Positions 6,298 to 13,550 of a stretch of DNA of 14,903 bases are shown here, piece by piece. The stretch is from Nitrospirota bacterium. GTDB lineage: Bacteria; Nitrospirota_A; Leptospirillia; Leptospirillales; Leptospirillaceae. The stretch lies in NCBI GenBank assembly GCA_021795275.1, contig JAJYPO010000041.1, positions 1 to 14,903 of the forward strand, written 5' to 3'. The notes below the pieces were generated by a model that was not told the DNA's origin, ran no database searches, and saw only the letters and a program-made list of their open reading frames with translations. The first letter of the stretch is position 1. Every line of letters starts with the position of its first letter. A program made the translations under genes and the position numbers.

Positions 6298-8079
6298 GTG
6301 ACGGAAGTGATGACTCCTGAAAATCTTCTGGCTCCCCTGATTCCTCCCGAGAGCCTCTTCTGGAACGGATTCCCCCTCTTTCATGTCTCCCGGTTCCAAA
6401 AGGATTTTTCCGGACGTCTTTACTTCGTTCTGGGGCAGGGGCTGGGGGACCACGTCAATGGCTTCCGGATCCTTCGTGAATTGCAGACCCGTTATCCCGA
6501 TGCTCATTGGATCGTATATGCCGACAGGCGATGGAAGGAGCTTGTCCTCCGGATGGGGAGAATCGAGGTCCGCTGGTATCCCACCGCCCTTGATCCACGG
6601 TCGGGAATGGGAACCAACGATCCTTATGCCAAAGCGCATGAGACCATCATAAGGGAAATCGGGGCCCACCCCGGAGAAGCCTTTCTGACCTACGATCACT
6701 TCCCCATGCCGGATCGCCATGCCCGGGGCGAGACCACCCTTGAGGCCATTTCCCGTGCGATCGGATTGGATTTTCGGGGAGAGGCGCGTCCCTTCCTCCC
6801 AATCGATGAGGAGGATGGCTCCTTTGCGGATCGATTTCTCCGGGAAAAAGGACTGGAAAGTGGGGAATTTGCCCTACTCGCCCCCTTTTCCTGGCCCAAC
6901 AAGAGGTGGTCCCGGGAGAAGTTTTCTCTCCTGATCGATGACCTTTACAAAATCCATGGGCTTCGGAGCCTCCTTGTCGCCTATCCCGAGTTGGGAACCT
7001 TTGACAACCCGGGTGTCGTCATGGCCTATGATCTGTCCCTGGGACAGATCGGGGGGCTCCTGTCCCGGGCCGGTCTCTTTGTGGGACTGGACTCGGGGCT
7101 GACCCACATGGCGGCGGCCCTGGAGCTTCCTATTGTGGTGATTTTTGTCGAACGCGCGACGATTCCCTTCGAGGTGAGGGCGCTTAGTCCCTTGGCTCTT
7201 CATGTTGTCGAAGGGTTTGGCAATGAGGAGCGAGAGCCTTCCAACGAAACGGTTTCGGAGGCCATCTCCTTTATCCTGAAGAACCGGGCGAATCTTAAAA
7301 AGGCCATTCCCCGTTGTCCGGCCTGTGGGAGACCCGCCCATTATGTCTGGGGGATTGATGAGACTGGGATCAGTTTTGGTTGTGTCTGTGGGCTTGTGAT
7401 TCGGAAGGCTAGGGAAAACCGCCCCGGCTCGGATGACTCACTCCCGGAAAGAGCCACAGCCTCAGGTCCCACTGAACTCGGAAAGAATCCGGAGAGAGAC
7501 AATCATCTTGCCGGATTTGATGTGGAGACTGACCTTGGAAGCCTGAGGCAACTCAGGGCCGTCGAAGAAATCATCAAACAAAGCCGTTTTGAAAAACTTG
7601 ACCTCAGGTTTGAACGGGGTTCAGGAAGGGAGACTTGTCCCCTTCCAAGTCAGGATTCGCGGAATTTTCGCGAAATTCGATGGTCTCAGGATGCGTTGGT
7701 CTACTGGATGAGAGGGTGGGGGTATGACCTTTGGGAGGTCTCTCTGTCGGATCGTCAGGCGAATATCTGGACTCTGAGCTTTGTCGGAAGAGACAAGGGG
7801 CCGAAGGGGGGAGGGGAAAAAACGGTCGAGATTCCTTGGTCGGATGGCGTCCTGCGGCGTTCCTCCCCGATCGATTATGGGCGATGGTACACCTTTGAAA
7901 AATGGGGGCATCCGGAGGATCTGGTCGGGATCGTCAAAAGTCAGGTTGCGTTGGGGTATTATAAGGAGGCCATCCGTTCATCCAAGGTGGCTTTTGGGGC
8001 CAAACCCTCCGTTCGTTCGCTTAGATGGCTTGGAAAGGCCTTTTATTTCCGCCTCATCAGGAGAGGATCCTCTCTTTAG
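6298..8079 (+). CDS. GT9-like (heptosyltransferase-type) protein with zinc ribbon and extra C-terminal domain
   Basis: This is a 593-residue multidomain protein. Residues about 38-330 look like a GT-B fold of the heptosyltransferase family GT9: YFVLGQGLGDHVNG (42-55), LLAPFSWPNKRWSREKF (193-209) as the donor-binding loop, and LSRAGLFVGLDSGLTHMAAA (255-274), the conserved 'vDTGltHLA' motif. A CxxC-18-CxC zinc ribbon follows (Cys340, 343, 362, 364), then a polar linker (370-405). The C-terminal region (about 405-500) contains ALVYWMRGWGYDLWEVSLS and resembles the end of class I methyltransferase domains, but no SAM-binding glycine motif is seen. A final helical piece (YYKEAIRSSKVAF...LRWLGKAF) is similar to the GT2 tails. 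GTG 6298 is used; ATG 6310 is equally possible and neither has a strong ribosome-binding site. Confidence 0.75.
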   Translation: MTEVMTPENLLAPLIPPESLFWNGFPLFHVSRFQKDFSGRLYFVLGQGLGDHVNGFRILRELQTRYPDAHWIVYADRRWKELVLRMGRIEVRWYPTALDPRSGMGTNDPYAKAHETIIREIGAHPGEAFLTYDHFPMPDRHARGETTLEAISRAIGLDFRGEARPFLPIDEEDGSFADRFLREKGLESGEFALLAPFSWPNKRWSREKFSLLIDDLYKIHGLRSLLVAYPELGTFDNPGVVMAYDLSLGQIGGLLSRAGLFVGLDSGLTHMAAALELPIVVIFVERATIPFEVRALSPLALHVVEGFGNEEREPSNETVSEAISFILKNRANLKKAIPRCPACGRPAHYVWGIDETGISFGCVCGLVIRKARENRPGSDDSLPERATASGPTELGKNPERDNHLAGFDVETDLGSLRQLRAVEEIIKQSRFEKLDLRFERGSGRETCPLPSQDSRNFREIRWSQDALVYWMRGWGYDLWEVSLSDRQANIWTLSFVGRDKGPKGGGEKTVEIPWSDGVLRRSSPIDYGRWYTFEKWGHPEDLVGIVKSQVALGYYKEAIRSSKVAFGAKPSVRSLRWLGKAFYFRLIRRGSSL

Positions 8080-8166
8080 GGGATTAACATCCTCTTCTTG
8101 ATAGAGATCCGGGATAAGAAAAACGTTTCTTTTTAATCCAGCCCTAGTTTTTCTGAAAGGATGTTC
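8080..8166. other. Intergenic gap with weak inverted repeats
   Basis: This 87-base A/T-rich gap separates the GT9-like gene from the next transferase. It holds GGATTAA (8081-8087) pairing with TTAATCC (8133-8139), and a small hairpin AAGAAA-AACG-TTTCTT (8116-8131) followed by T residues. The hairpin is too A/T-rich for a convincing terminator. The gap may mark a transcript boundary, but no promoter is clear. Confidence 0.3.
8155..8160 (+). promoter_or_regulatory. Ribosome-binding site that selects ATG 8167
   Basis: GAAAGG ends directly before ATG 8161, which leaves no spacing for that codon. It stands 6 bases before ATG 8167. This favours 8167 as the translation start of the glycosyltransferase. 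Confidence 0.6.
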
Positions 8167-9018
8167 ATGATTGTCTCGGGATTTACCTTTTGCCGGAATG
8201 TGGAGAAACTGGATTACCCCTTTATCGAATCCATTCGATCTCTTCTTCCGATCGTCGACGAGATGGTGATCAATGTGGGAGACTCGGAGGACCGGACTCT
8301 GGAGTTGATCGGAAAGATCGCGGATCCCAAGATCCGGATCATCGAATCGACCTGGGATATGAATCTCAGGAAAGACGGCCTCATCTATGCCCAGCAGACC
8401 AATATCGCGCTTGATCATTGCCGCAAGGATGCCGACTGGGCCTTTTACCTCCAGGCCGACGAGGTGATCCATGAAAAGGATTACGAGGGACTTCTCGCCT
8501 CGATGCGCGCCCACAAGGACAACAGACACATCCTGGGTTTGATGTCCCGCTATAAGCATTTTGTGGGGGACTACCACTCCCTCGACCCATGGGCCTACCG
8601 GCGGGCCATGCGGATCGTCCGGCCGGGAGGGGCTGTGGTTTCCGTGGGAGATGCCGTGGGGTTTGCCAGGGCTTCGGACAACCTCTATATCGGAAAAAAG
8701 CAGAAGAACCTCTGGAAATACGCTGCGGGGCATATCTATCATTATGGATGGGTCAAAAGTCCGGCTCTCTTGCGGGAAAAGGTCAGGACCCAGGTGGAGT
8801 GGTACTGGGAGGGAGCCCCCAACCAGAGGGACACTCAGGTTTTGTCGCTCAAGGAATTCATGCCGGAGCATTATTCCTTTCTCAAGCCCTTTACTGGAAC
8901 CCATCCCCGGGTCATGGAGGAAAGAATCCGCGCCTTTCCCCGACTTCCGGAAAAAAAGACCCGCTGGCTGAATCCGGGATTCTACCAATACGTATTAAAA
9001 CACGGGTTCAAGGGATGA
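8167..9018 (+). CDS. GT2-like glycosyltransferase (short type)
   Basis: This 283-residue protein begins IVSGFTFCRNVEKLDYPFIE, typical of the compact GT2 subgroup ('sgftivrNa...yPf.eai.si.p.vDE'). It continues with VDEMVINVGDSEDRTLEL (30-47) and FYLQADEVIHEKDY (93-106), where QADE takes the place of the DxD metal site. A second half contains YHYGWVKSP (191-199) and RWLNPGFYQYVLKHG, family-like acceptor and end regions. It would transfer a sugar from a nucleotide donor to a lipid- or protein-linked glycan on the inner face of the membrane. The start was moved from ATG 8161 to 8167 on ribosome-binding-site spacing. Its stop overlaps the next ATG (ATGA), so the two genes are translationally coupled. 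Confidence 0.82.
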   Translation: MIVSGFTFCRNVEKLDYPFIESIRSLLPIVDEMVINVGDSEDRTLELIGKIADPKIRIIESTWDMNLRKDGLIYAQQTNIALDHCRKDADWAFYLQADEVIHEKDYEGLLASMRAHKDNRHILGLMSRYKHFVGDYHSLDPWAYRRAMRIVRPGGAVVSVGDAVGFARASDNLYIGKKQKNLWKYAAGHIYHYGWVKSPALLREKVRTQVEWYWEGAPNQRDTQVLSLKEFMPEHYSFLKPFTGTHPRVMEERIRAFPRLPEKKTRWLNPGFYQYVLKHGFKG

Positions 9019-10001
9019 CCGCTTCTCTTCTTCCTGTCCGGGACCCTGTCATGGATCTGGTCGTTCCCATTCATGGCCAGATCAAAATGAACCGGATTTT
9101 TTTTGACTATCTCATCCGCAATACCCGTAATCCCTTTCGCCTGATCGTTGTGGATAACGCCTCTCCCGACGAATCTGCCGATTTTTTTGAAAGCCAAAAC
9201 ACAAAAGATCATCCGGTTCTGGTCATCCGGAATCCCCACAACCAGTGCTATCCAGTCTCCATCAACCAGGGTGTACGGGCGGGGTCAGCCCCTGTCGTGG
9301 GATTTCTCAACAACGACATTCTTGTGGGGCCGGGATGGGACGAGCCGTTGGTGGAAGCTTTGATGAAAAAAGGCTATCCCGTTGTCAGTCCGGGTGGCTT
9401 GGAACACTTCCCCGATCAGAAATTGGAGGAGATCTTTTTTCAAAGATGGCGATATATCAATAAAAGACGGTGGAGCGAAAATCCTTCTCAGAATCTTGAA
9501 GAAAAGATCCGTCACATGTATGGAAACTTCGACGATATTGCCGAAAAGATCCAAAGAAAATATGCGGGCGTACTCTATCCAGGAATCATGGGGCACTGTC
9601 ATCTGATGAAACGGGATACCTTTGATCTTCTTGGAGGGCTCGACCCCCGGATCCAGTCGGCGGACTGGGACCTTTATCTGACAGTGGAAAGGGAAAAACG
9701 CAATGATCGATTCGAAAAGAGTCCCGTGATCCTGGGGGGATCCTACGTCCATCATTTCATCCGTCTGACCGATGCCACACCCAGGCGCAGTCCTGTCATC
9801 TGCACTCATGAGCCGCATCGGTCCTTGGAAGAAAAATGGGCCAAAAAAGAGATCCAGGATCTCTGGCCCTTCAAAGAGCAGGGTCCGGATCATAAAAAGA
9901 GCCTGTCAGAAAGGGTCTTTAAAAAGTATGTCCGGAGCAAGACAGGCCTGTATTATTGGCGGGTCAAAGCAGACAGTATCATTGGAGACGTTGGCAACTG
10001 A
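9015..10001 (+). CDS. GT2 family glycosyltransferase
   Basis: This is a 328-residue transferase of the rhamnosyltransferase/WcaA-like GT2 type. It shows DLVVPIHGQIKMNRIFFDYL (14-33), FRLIVVDNASPDES (41-54), a nucleotide-binding stretch ending in GFLNNDILVGPGWDEPLVEA (97-116) with the metal motif NND (99-101), IMGHCHLMKRDTFDLLGGLD (191-210), and ADWDLYLTV with the catalytic-site acidic residue near 217-219. HHFIRLT (246-252) follows at the active-site His position. The start ATG 9015 overlaps the previous stop; AAGGG lies directly in front of it, so initiation probably relies on coupling. ATG 9051 is an alternative start, right before the GT2 motif. It lacks the tail module shared by the longer GT2 paralogues. 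Confidence 0.85.
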   Translation: MTASLLPVRDPVMDLVVPIHGQIKMNRIFFDYLIRNTRNPFRLIVVDNASPDESADFFESQNTKDHPVLVIRNPHNQCYPVSINQGVRAGSAPVVGFLNNDILVGPGWDEPLVEALMKKGYPVVSPGGLEHFPDQKLEEIFFQRWRYINKRRWSENPSQNLEEKIRHMYGNFDDIAEKIQRKYAGVLYPGIMGHCHLMKRDTFDLLGGLDPRIQSADWDLYLTVEREKRNDRFEKSPVILGGSYVHHFIRLTDATPRRSPVICTHEPHRSLEEKWAKKEIQDLWPFKEQGPDHKKSLSERVFKKYVRSKTGLYYWRVKADSIIGDVGN

Positions 10002-10259
10002 TAAAGCGGGAAAACTAGCGTACCGTTTTTTGAACAGGAAAGGGAACCCATGTCTGACCCGATCGTTTCGGTCGTCATCCCGGCCTATCGGTCCGGGGGC
10101 CTTCTGAGGGAGGCAGTTGAATCCGTGATGGCCCAGACTCTCAGGGATTTTGAGATCATTCTGGTCGACAACAATGCCGACGAGGAGACAAAGAAAGAAA
10201 TCTCACAGATTTTAAGGGACTTTCCTCAAAATGTCCGGGTTCTGCATGAAGCCACCCAA

Positions 10260-10321
10260 GGAAACAGTTCTGCCAGAAACCGGGGAATCAGGGCGTCGCG
10301 GGGAAAGTATGTCGCCCTTCT
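10260..10321 (+). repeat. 62-bp inverted repeat, copy 1 (in GT2 pseudogene)
   Basis: This block codes GNSSARNRGIR-SRGKYVALL. It matches the reverse complement of 11922-11983 at 60 of 62 positions; the mismatches are at the 12th and 35th base. Both copies are in the same codon register of their genes, which face each other. Confidence 0.88.
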
Positions 10322-10348
10322 GGACGATGACGACAAAATGTATCCCGA
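10320..10348 (+). repeat. 29-bp exact repeat, copy 2 (GT2 DDDD motif)
   Basis: This is identical to 5394-5422 in the GT2 gene at 5118. It starts just where the similarity to the 11138 gene (10260-10321) falls off, so the pseudogene looks like a mosaic of its two paralogues. Confidence 0.85.
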
Positions 10349-11137
10349 TCGGCTTGAAAGCCAGGTCGCTATGGCCAGGGACCACCCGGACGCAACAATC
10401 ATCTATGGTCTCATGGATGTCATTCCCTTTGACGGATCAAGGATCGTGATTTCACGGCGCGCTCCATCCGTCGAATTTTTTGTTCGTCCTGTCATGAAAG
10501 ACCATCCCCGTTACCCAACAGACCCCCCTCTCTCCTGGTCGCCCCATCCGTTATGCTTTTTTCTAAAGGATGGGCCCTGAAGGCGGGGCTCTTCGATACC
10601 GCCTTCAATCCATGTTACACAGAAGACACGGATTTCTGCTTTCGGATGTGGCATCTGGGTCCATTTAAGTGTATAGATCGACCTCTGTCCCTGTACCGAC
10701 AGGCCTCTTCGGTTTTTTTTCAAAAGAAGAAAAGGAATGGTGAACTGGCTTCTGGTCCGGGAAAATCAGGATCATTTTTTTCAGAAATTAGCCAAGGCGT
10801 ACCTTGACATTCATGACAGGAAAAGCTTGGGGAAGTCCAGGCCCAATTTTACGGGAAGCCTCCCATGACATTCTTCTTTATCGGGATGGAAGAGGTGTGG
10901 CCCGGAGGCTTCTTGTCCGGGCCATTCAGGCCAAACCCCTGGACTTCAAGAATTGGAAATGGTTATTGAGAACCTGGTATCCTCAGACAAGACTTGAGAA
11001 ATCCTTGAAACGGGATCTTCTGCCAACCTGTTTGACAGAGGATGTTCCGGATCTGCCCCTTTTTGATAGGCTGTTTCAACTTCCTCATGAAATGGCAAAG
11101 AGAAAAACTCGGGTAATGGATCGTTAAGCTGTGCGGA

Positions 11138-12193
11138 TTATTCATCCGGAAGCCTGAAGAATTTTTTAAGGTCTTCCGGAGAGATGAACTCTTCCAGTTT
11201 TTGTGGGAGGTAAGTGGCGATCTTCAGGGACTTCATCCTCCGTCTCGAGGAGAGAAAAGATCGGTAGAGCCATTTCCAGTTTTTGAGTTCGAATGGTCGA
11301 TCAAGGAGGGCTCTCCGTAAAAGATCACGGGCCGCCTCCTGGCCATCAGAAATTCTCAGGACCTCTTGGGAGAGCTCCCGGAGCCACCGAGAACGGATTT
11401 TTCGAAGGCGCAGGTTGGATTCCTTGTTATTGGGGATATAATATTTTTGGGCAAGAATTGAGAAAAACAAATTCAGATTCCGGGTTGACCGAATCCAGTT
11501 TGAGACATTTTCTCTTTTCTTTCTTAAAAATTCCGGAGAGGGAAGACGGAAGGAGACCAAGGAGTCCGCAATTTCGATACAAGGGCCCCGTTCCCACATC
11601 CGGAGCGAGAATTCAGTATCTTCTACGAAGCAAGGATTGAATCGCTCATCGAATCCTCCCAATTCGATCGCGAGGTTCTTTGAAAACAGACTCACAGAGG
11701 GGGCGATCGATCGAGGGGGATCGGCGGGAAAACGGGGATGGTCCCAGAACAAGGTCTGGGACCAATCCTGAATGTCATTGGACTGATTGGCTTTTATAAT
11801 CGTTGTTCCATCGAAGGCGACATAGTTGATTCTGCCGTGAACGATTGATGCCTGGGGATTTTTCTCGATGACATCAATCTGTTTTTCGAGACGTTTAGGG
11901 ACCATCTGGTCATCGTCATCGAGAAGGGCGACATACTTTCCCCGCGACTCCCTGATTCCCCGGTTTCTGGCGGAACTGTTTCCCTGGGTCGGTTCGTGGA
12001 CTGTCCGTATTTTTAAGGGATATTTGTCAAAAGCCGTTTTGATTGCGGCCCTCGTCTCCTCGGAGGCGTTATTGTCGACTAGGATAACCTCAAAATCCGG
12101 AAATGTCTGGGCCATAACAGACTCAATGCTTTCAAGAATCAACTTTCCTGACCGAAAGGCCGGGATGACGACAGAGACGAGAGGGGTTTTCAT
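11138..12193 (-). CDS. GT2 family glycosyltransferase (intact paralogue, minus strand)
   Basis: This 351-residue GT-A transferase carries LVSVVIPAFRSGKL (5-18), VILVDNNASEET (36-47), GNSSARNRGIRESRGKYVAL (71-90), the metal motif DDDD (92-95), GGFDERF (179-185) and EDTEFSLRMW (191-200). The C-terminal helical module contains SRWLRELS (268-275), ARDLLRRALLDRP (288-300) and NWKWLYRSF (305-313). The last 25 residues (LEEFISPEDLKKFFRLPDE) match the end of the pseudogene that converges on it, stop to stop, 10 bases away. It is also paralogous to the genes at 5118 and 12224. The start is ATG at 12193; AGGAAG lies about 12 bases upstream, a rather long spacing. It is divergent from the 12224 gene, with only 30 bases between starts. 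Sugar specificity is not deducible. Confidence 0.87.
   Translation of the reverse strand: MKTPLVSVVIPAFRSGKLILESIESVMAQTFPDFEVILVDNNASEETRAAIKTAFDKYPLKIRTVHEPTQGNSSARNRGIRESRGKYVALLDDDDQMVPKRLEKQIDVIEKNPQASIVHGRINYVAFDGTTIIKANQSNDIQDWSQTLFWDHPRFPADPPRSIAPSVSLFSKNLAIELGGFDERFNPCFVEDTEFSLRMWERGPCIEIADSLVSFRLPSPEFLRKKRENVSNWIRSTRNLNLFFSILAQKYYIPNNKESNLRLRKIRSRWLRELSQEVLRISDGQEAARDLLRRALLDRPFELKNWKWLYRSFLSSRRRMKSLKIATYLPQKLEEFISPEDLKKFFRLPDE
11922..11983 (-). repeat. 62-bp inverted repeat, copy 2 (in intact GT2 gene)
   Basis: This is the reverse-complement partner of 10260-10321, 60/62 identical. The segment between the two copies is 1600 bases. It holds the C-terminal halves of both the pseudogene and this gene. 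Confidence 0.88.
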
Positions 12194-12223
12194 GGCAATA
12201 AATGTCTTCCTGATAAGGGGTCA

Positions 12224-13339
12224 ATGGATAGCGATGCTCGTTCATGGATGGTTCTGGCAAATTCAATGAATGGAACCCTCGTTTCAGTTATCATACCTAT
12301 TACACGATATGAGGTCGAACTTGGAGAGGCACTTGCCTCCGTTTTTTCTCAATCATATCCTGTCTTCGAAATCATCCTTGTCGATAACAACGCCACTCTA
12401 AAAACGCGAAAAGTCGCCGAGGTATGGCGCGAGAAAGATCCCTCCCGAATCCGGATTGTCCGGGAGGGTCATCCCGGGGCGGTCTCTGCCCGCAACCGGG
12501 GAATCAGGGAGAGCCGGGGGGAATTTGTCGCCCTTCTCGACAGCGACGACCGGATGAAGCCGGATCGCCTCGAGGTCCAACTGGAAGAAATCCAAAAAAA
12601 TGACGACATCGTCCTGGTCGGCTCCTGGTATGATGAGTTGTCTCCGGATGGGCAATCAATCCTGAGACGGGATTCTCGGCCGGCGATTCCCCGGTGGTGG
12701 TCCATCCTTTTTGAAAAGAATTCTGCCTTTCGGGAAAGCCCGTTTTATGAACCCCAGACCTCAACCTTCTTCTTTAGGACCTCGGTCGCCCAAAAAATCG
12801 GCATGTTCGACCCCCGGTTCGATCCCTTCTGGCTCGAAGACACCGATTTTGCTTTCCGGATGTACCAGGCCGGAAAAATCCATATCATTCCCCGCTCCCT
12901 GGTCGAATACCGGACCCATCCTCCCTCTGACAGCCTCCGGCGCATCTTCGACTTCGGGCTGATCCAAAAACACAACCTTTTCTTTTCTATTCTCCGGGAC
13001 AAATTCTACCGGAAAGACGACCCGAAATCCCGGAGGGCCTTTTTGCGGCTCCAGTCTCGCTGGATGCGGGAGACGGGAATCAAGCTCCTGGCTTTAAAAG
13101 ACGGAGAAGCCTTCGGACGCCACCTTCTCCGGAAGGCTTTATCACGCGCTCCCTTCGACCCCCAGACCCTCGAGGCGAATCTCCGGATCCACCTCCCCCG
13201 GCAATTTTATCCCCGGGCCTTTGGAGTTCAGGGACCGGTGGATTTCTCGCTTCCTCCCGATGTCGACAGGGAGCTTATCGACGCCCTCTTCTCGCTTGAG
13301 AAATCGGGCTCTTCGGAAGAATGTGTTGGTCGAAAGTAG
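12224..13339 (+). CDS. GT2 family glycosyltransferase (divergent paralogue)
   Basis: This 371-residue transferase has LVSVIIPITRYEVELGEA (19-36), IILVDNNATLKTRKVAE (50-66), SARNRGIRESRGEFVALLDS (88-107), metal motif DSDD (106-109), IGMFDPRFD (192-200) and LEDTDFAFRMYQAG (204-217). The C-terminal module is the one seen in the other paralogues: QSRWMRETG (277-285) and FGRHLLRKALSRAPFD (297-312). ATG 12224 has AAGGGG only 3 bases upstream. ATG 12266, which begins MNGTLVSVIIP, lies closer to the conserved domain and is a credible alternative without a ribosome-binding site. The gene is followed 21 bases later by the end of the insertion sequence, with no visible terminator. It may be the last gene of the glycan locus on this side. 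Confidence 0.87.
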   Translation: MDSDARSWMVLANSMNGTLVSVIIPITRYEVELGEALASVFSQSYPVFEIILVDNNATLKTRKVAEVWREKDPSRIRIVREGHPGAVSARNRGIRESRGEFVALLDSDDRMKPDRLEVQLEEIQKNDDIVLVGSWYDELSPDGQSILRRDSRPAIPRWWSILFEKNSAFRESPFYEPQTSTFFFRTSVAQKIGMFDPRFDPFWLEDTDFAFRMYQAGKIHIIPRSLVEYRTHPPSDSLRRIFDFGLIQKHNLFFSILRDKFYRKDDPKSRRAFLRLQSRWMRETGIKLLALKDGEAFGRHLLRKALSRAPFDPQTLEANLRIHLPRQFYPRAFGVQGPVDFSLPPDVDRELIDALFSLEKSGSSEECVGRK

Positions 13340-13360
13340 ATAATAAAGATGAATCTATAG

Positions 13361-13377
13361 AGCCTTTTTCAAAACTC
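13361..13377. repeat. Left terminal inverted repeat of the IS
   Basis: AGCCTTTTTCAAAACTC pairs with the complement of 14769-14784, with one extra C. It lies 21 bases after the stop of the 12224 gene. Confidence 0.72.
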
Positions 13378-13550
13378 ACGTGATTGATTGCGCATAAGGT
13401 CAAACTGATTTCTGTTTTGATGACCGATCACTGTTTTCTTGTCATTTCAGACCAAAATCGCTTTTCGGAGGTCTCGTGAAGACAAGTCTCCCCTTTCTCC
13501 AGCCATTGGGGACGTCTCTGTCCGATTAGGGAGGTTGGATCTTGAGGCGA

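Larger units (their letters stand above)
10050..11127 (+). pseudogene. GT2 glycosyltransferase pseudogene with three frame changes
   Basis: The gene starts well (AAAGGGAA then ATG 10050) with IVSVVIPAYRSGG, LVDNNADEET, NSSARNRGIRASRGKY and LLDDDDKMYP. Homology leaves this frame near 10542-10547 and continues as SVMLFSKGWALKAGLFDTAF and EDTDFCFRMW. It changes frame again near 10735 to NWLLVRENQDHFFQKLAKAY, and a third time near 10842-10850 to LREASHDILLYRDGRGVARR, NWKWLLRTW and FQLP, ending at TAA 11125-11127. Aligned to the paralogue at 11138-12193, all segments are collinear and the C-terminus is reached, so this is a full-length gene decayed by small indels. Near the second site about five bases seem lost relative to the paralogue at 5118. 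Several sites touch short homopolymers, so sequencing error is the alternative. Confidence 0.85.

Noticed and set aside
8116..8131. Hairpin AAGAAA-AACG-TTTCTT followed by T residues
   Set aside because: The stem is almost all A/T and would be weak; it is mentioned only as part of the intergenic gap and not called as a terminator.
8589..9014. N-terminal extension of the GT2 gene that starts at 9015
   Set aside because: The frame is open upstream, but this part overlaps the well-supported glycosyltransferase at 8167-9018 in another frame. The GT2 homology begins only after 9015.
11145..11180. 8-bp inverted repeat TCCGGAAG / CTTCCGGA near the convergent gene ends
   Set aside because: It has a 20-base loop, lies inside the coding end of the minus-strand GT2 gene and has no T run after either arm, so it is not a convincing bidirectional terminator.
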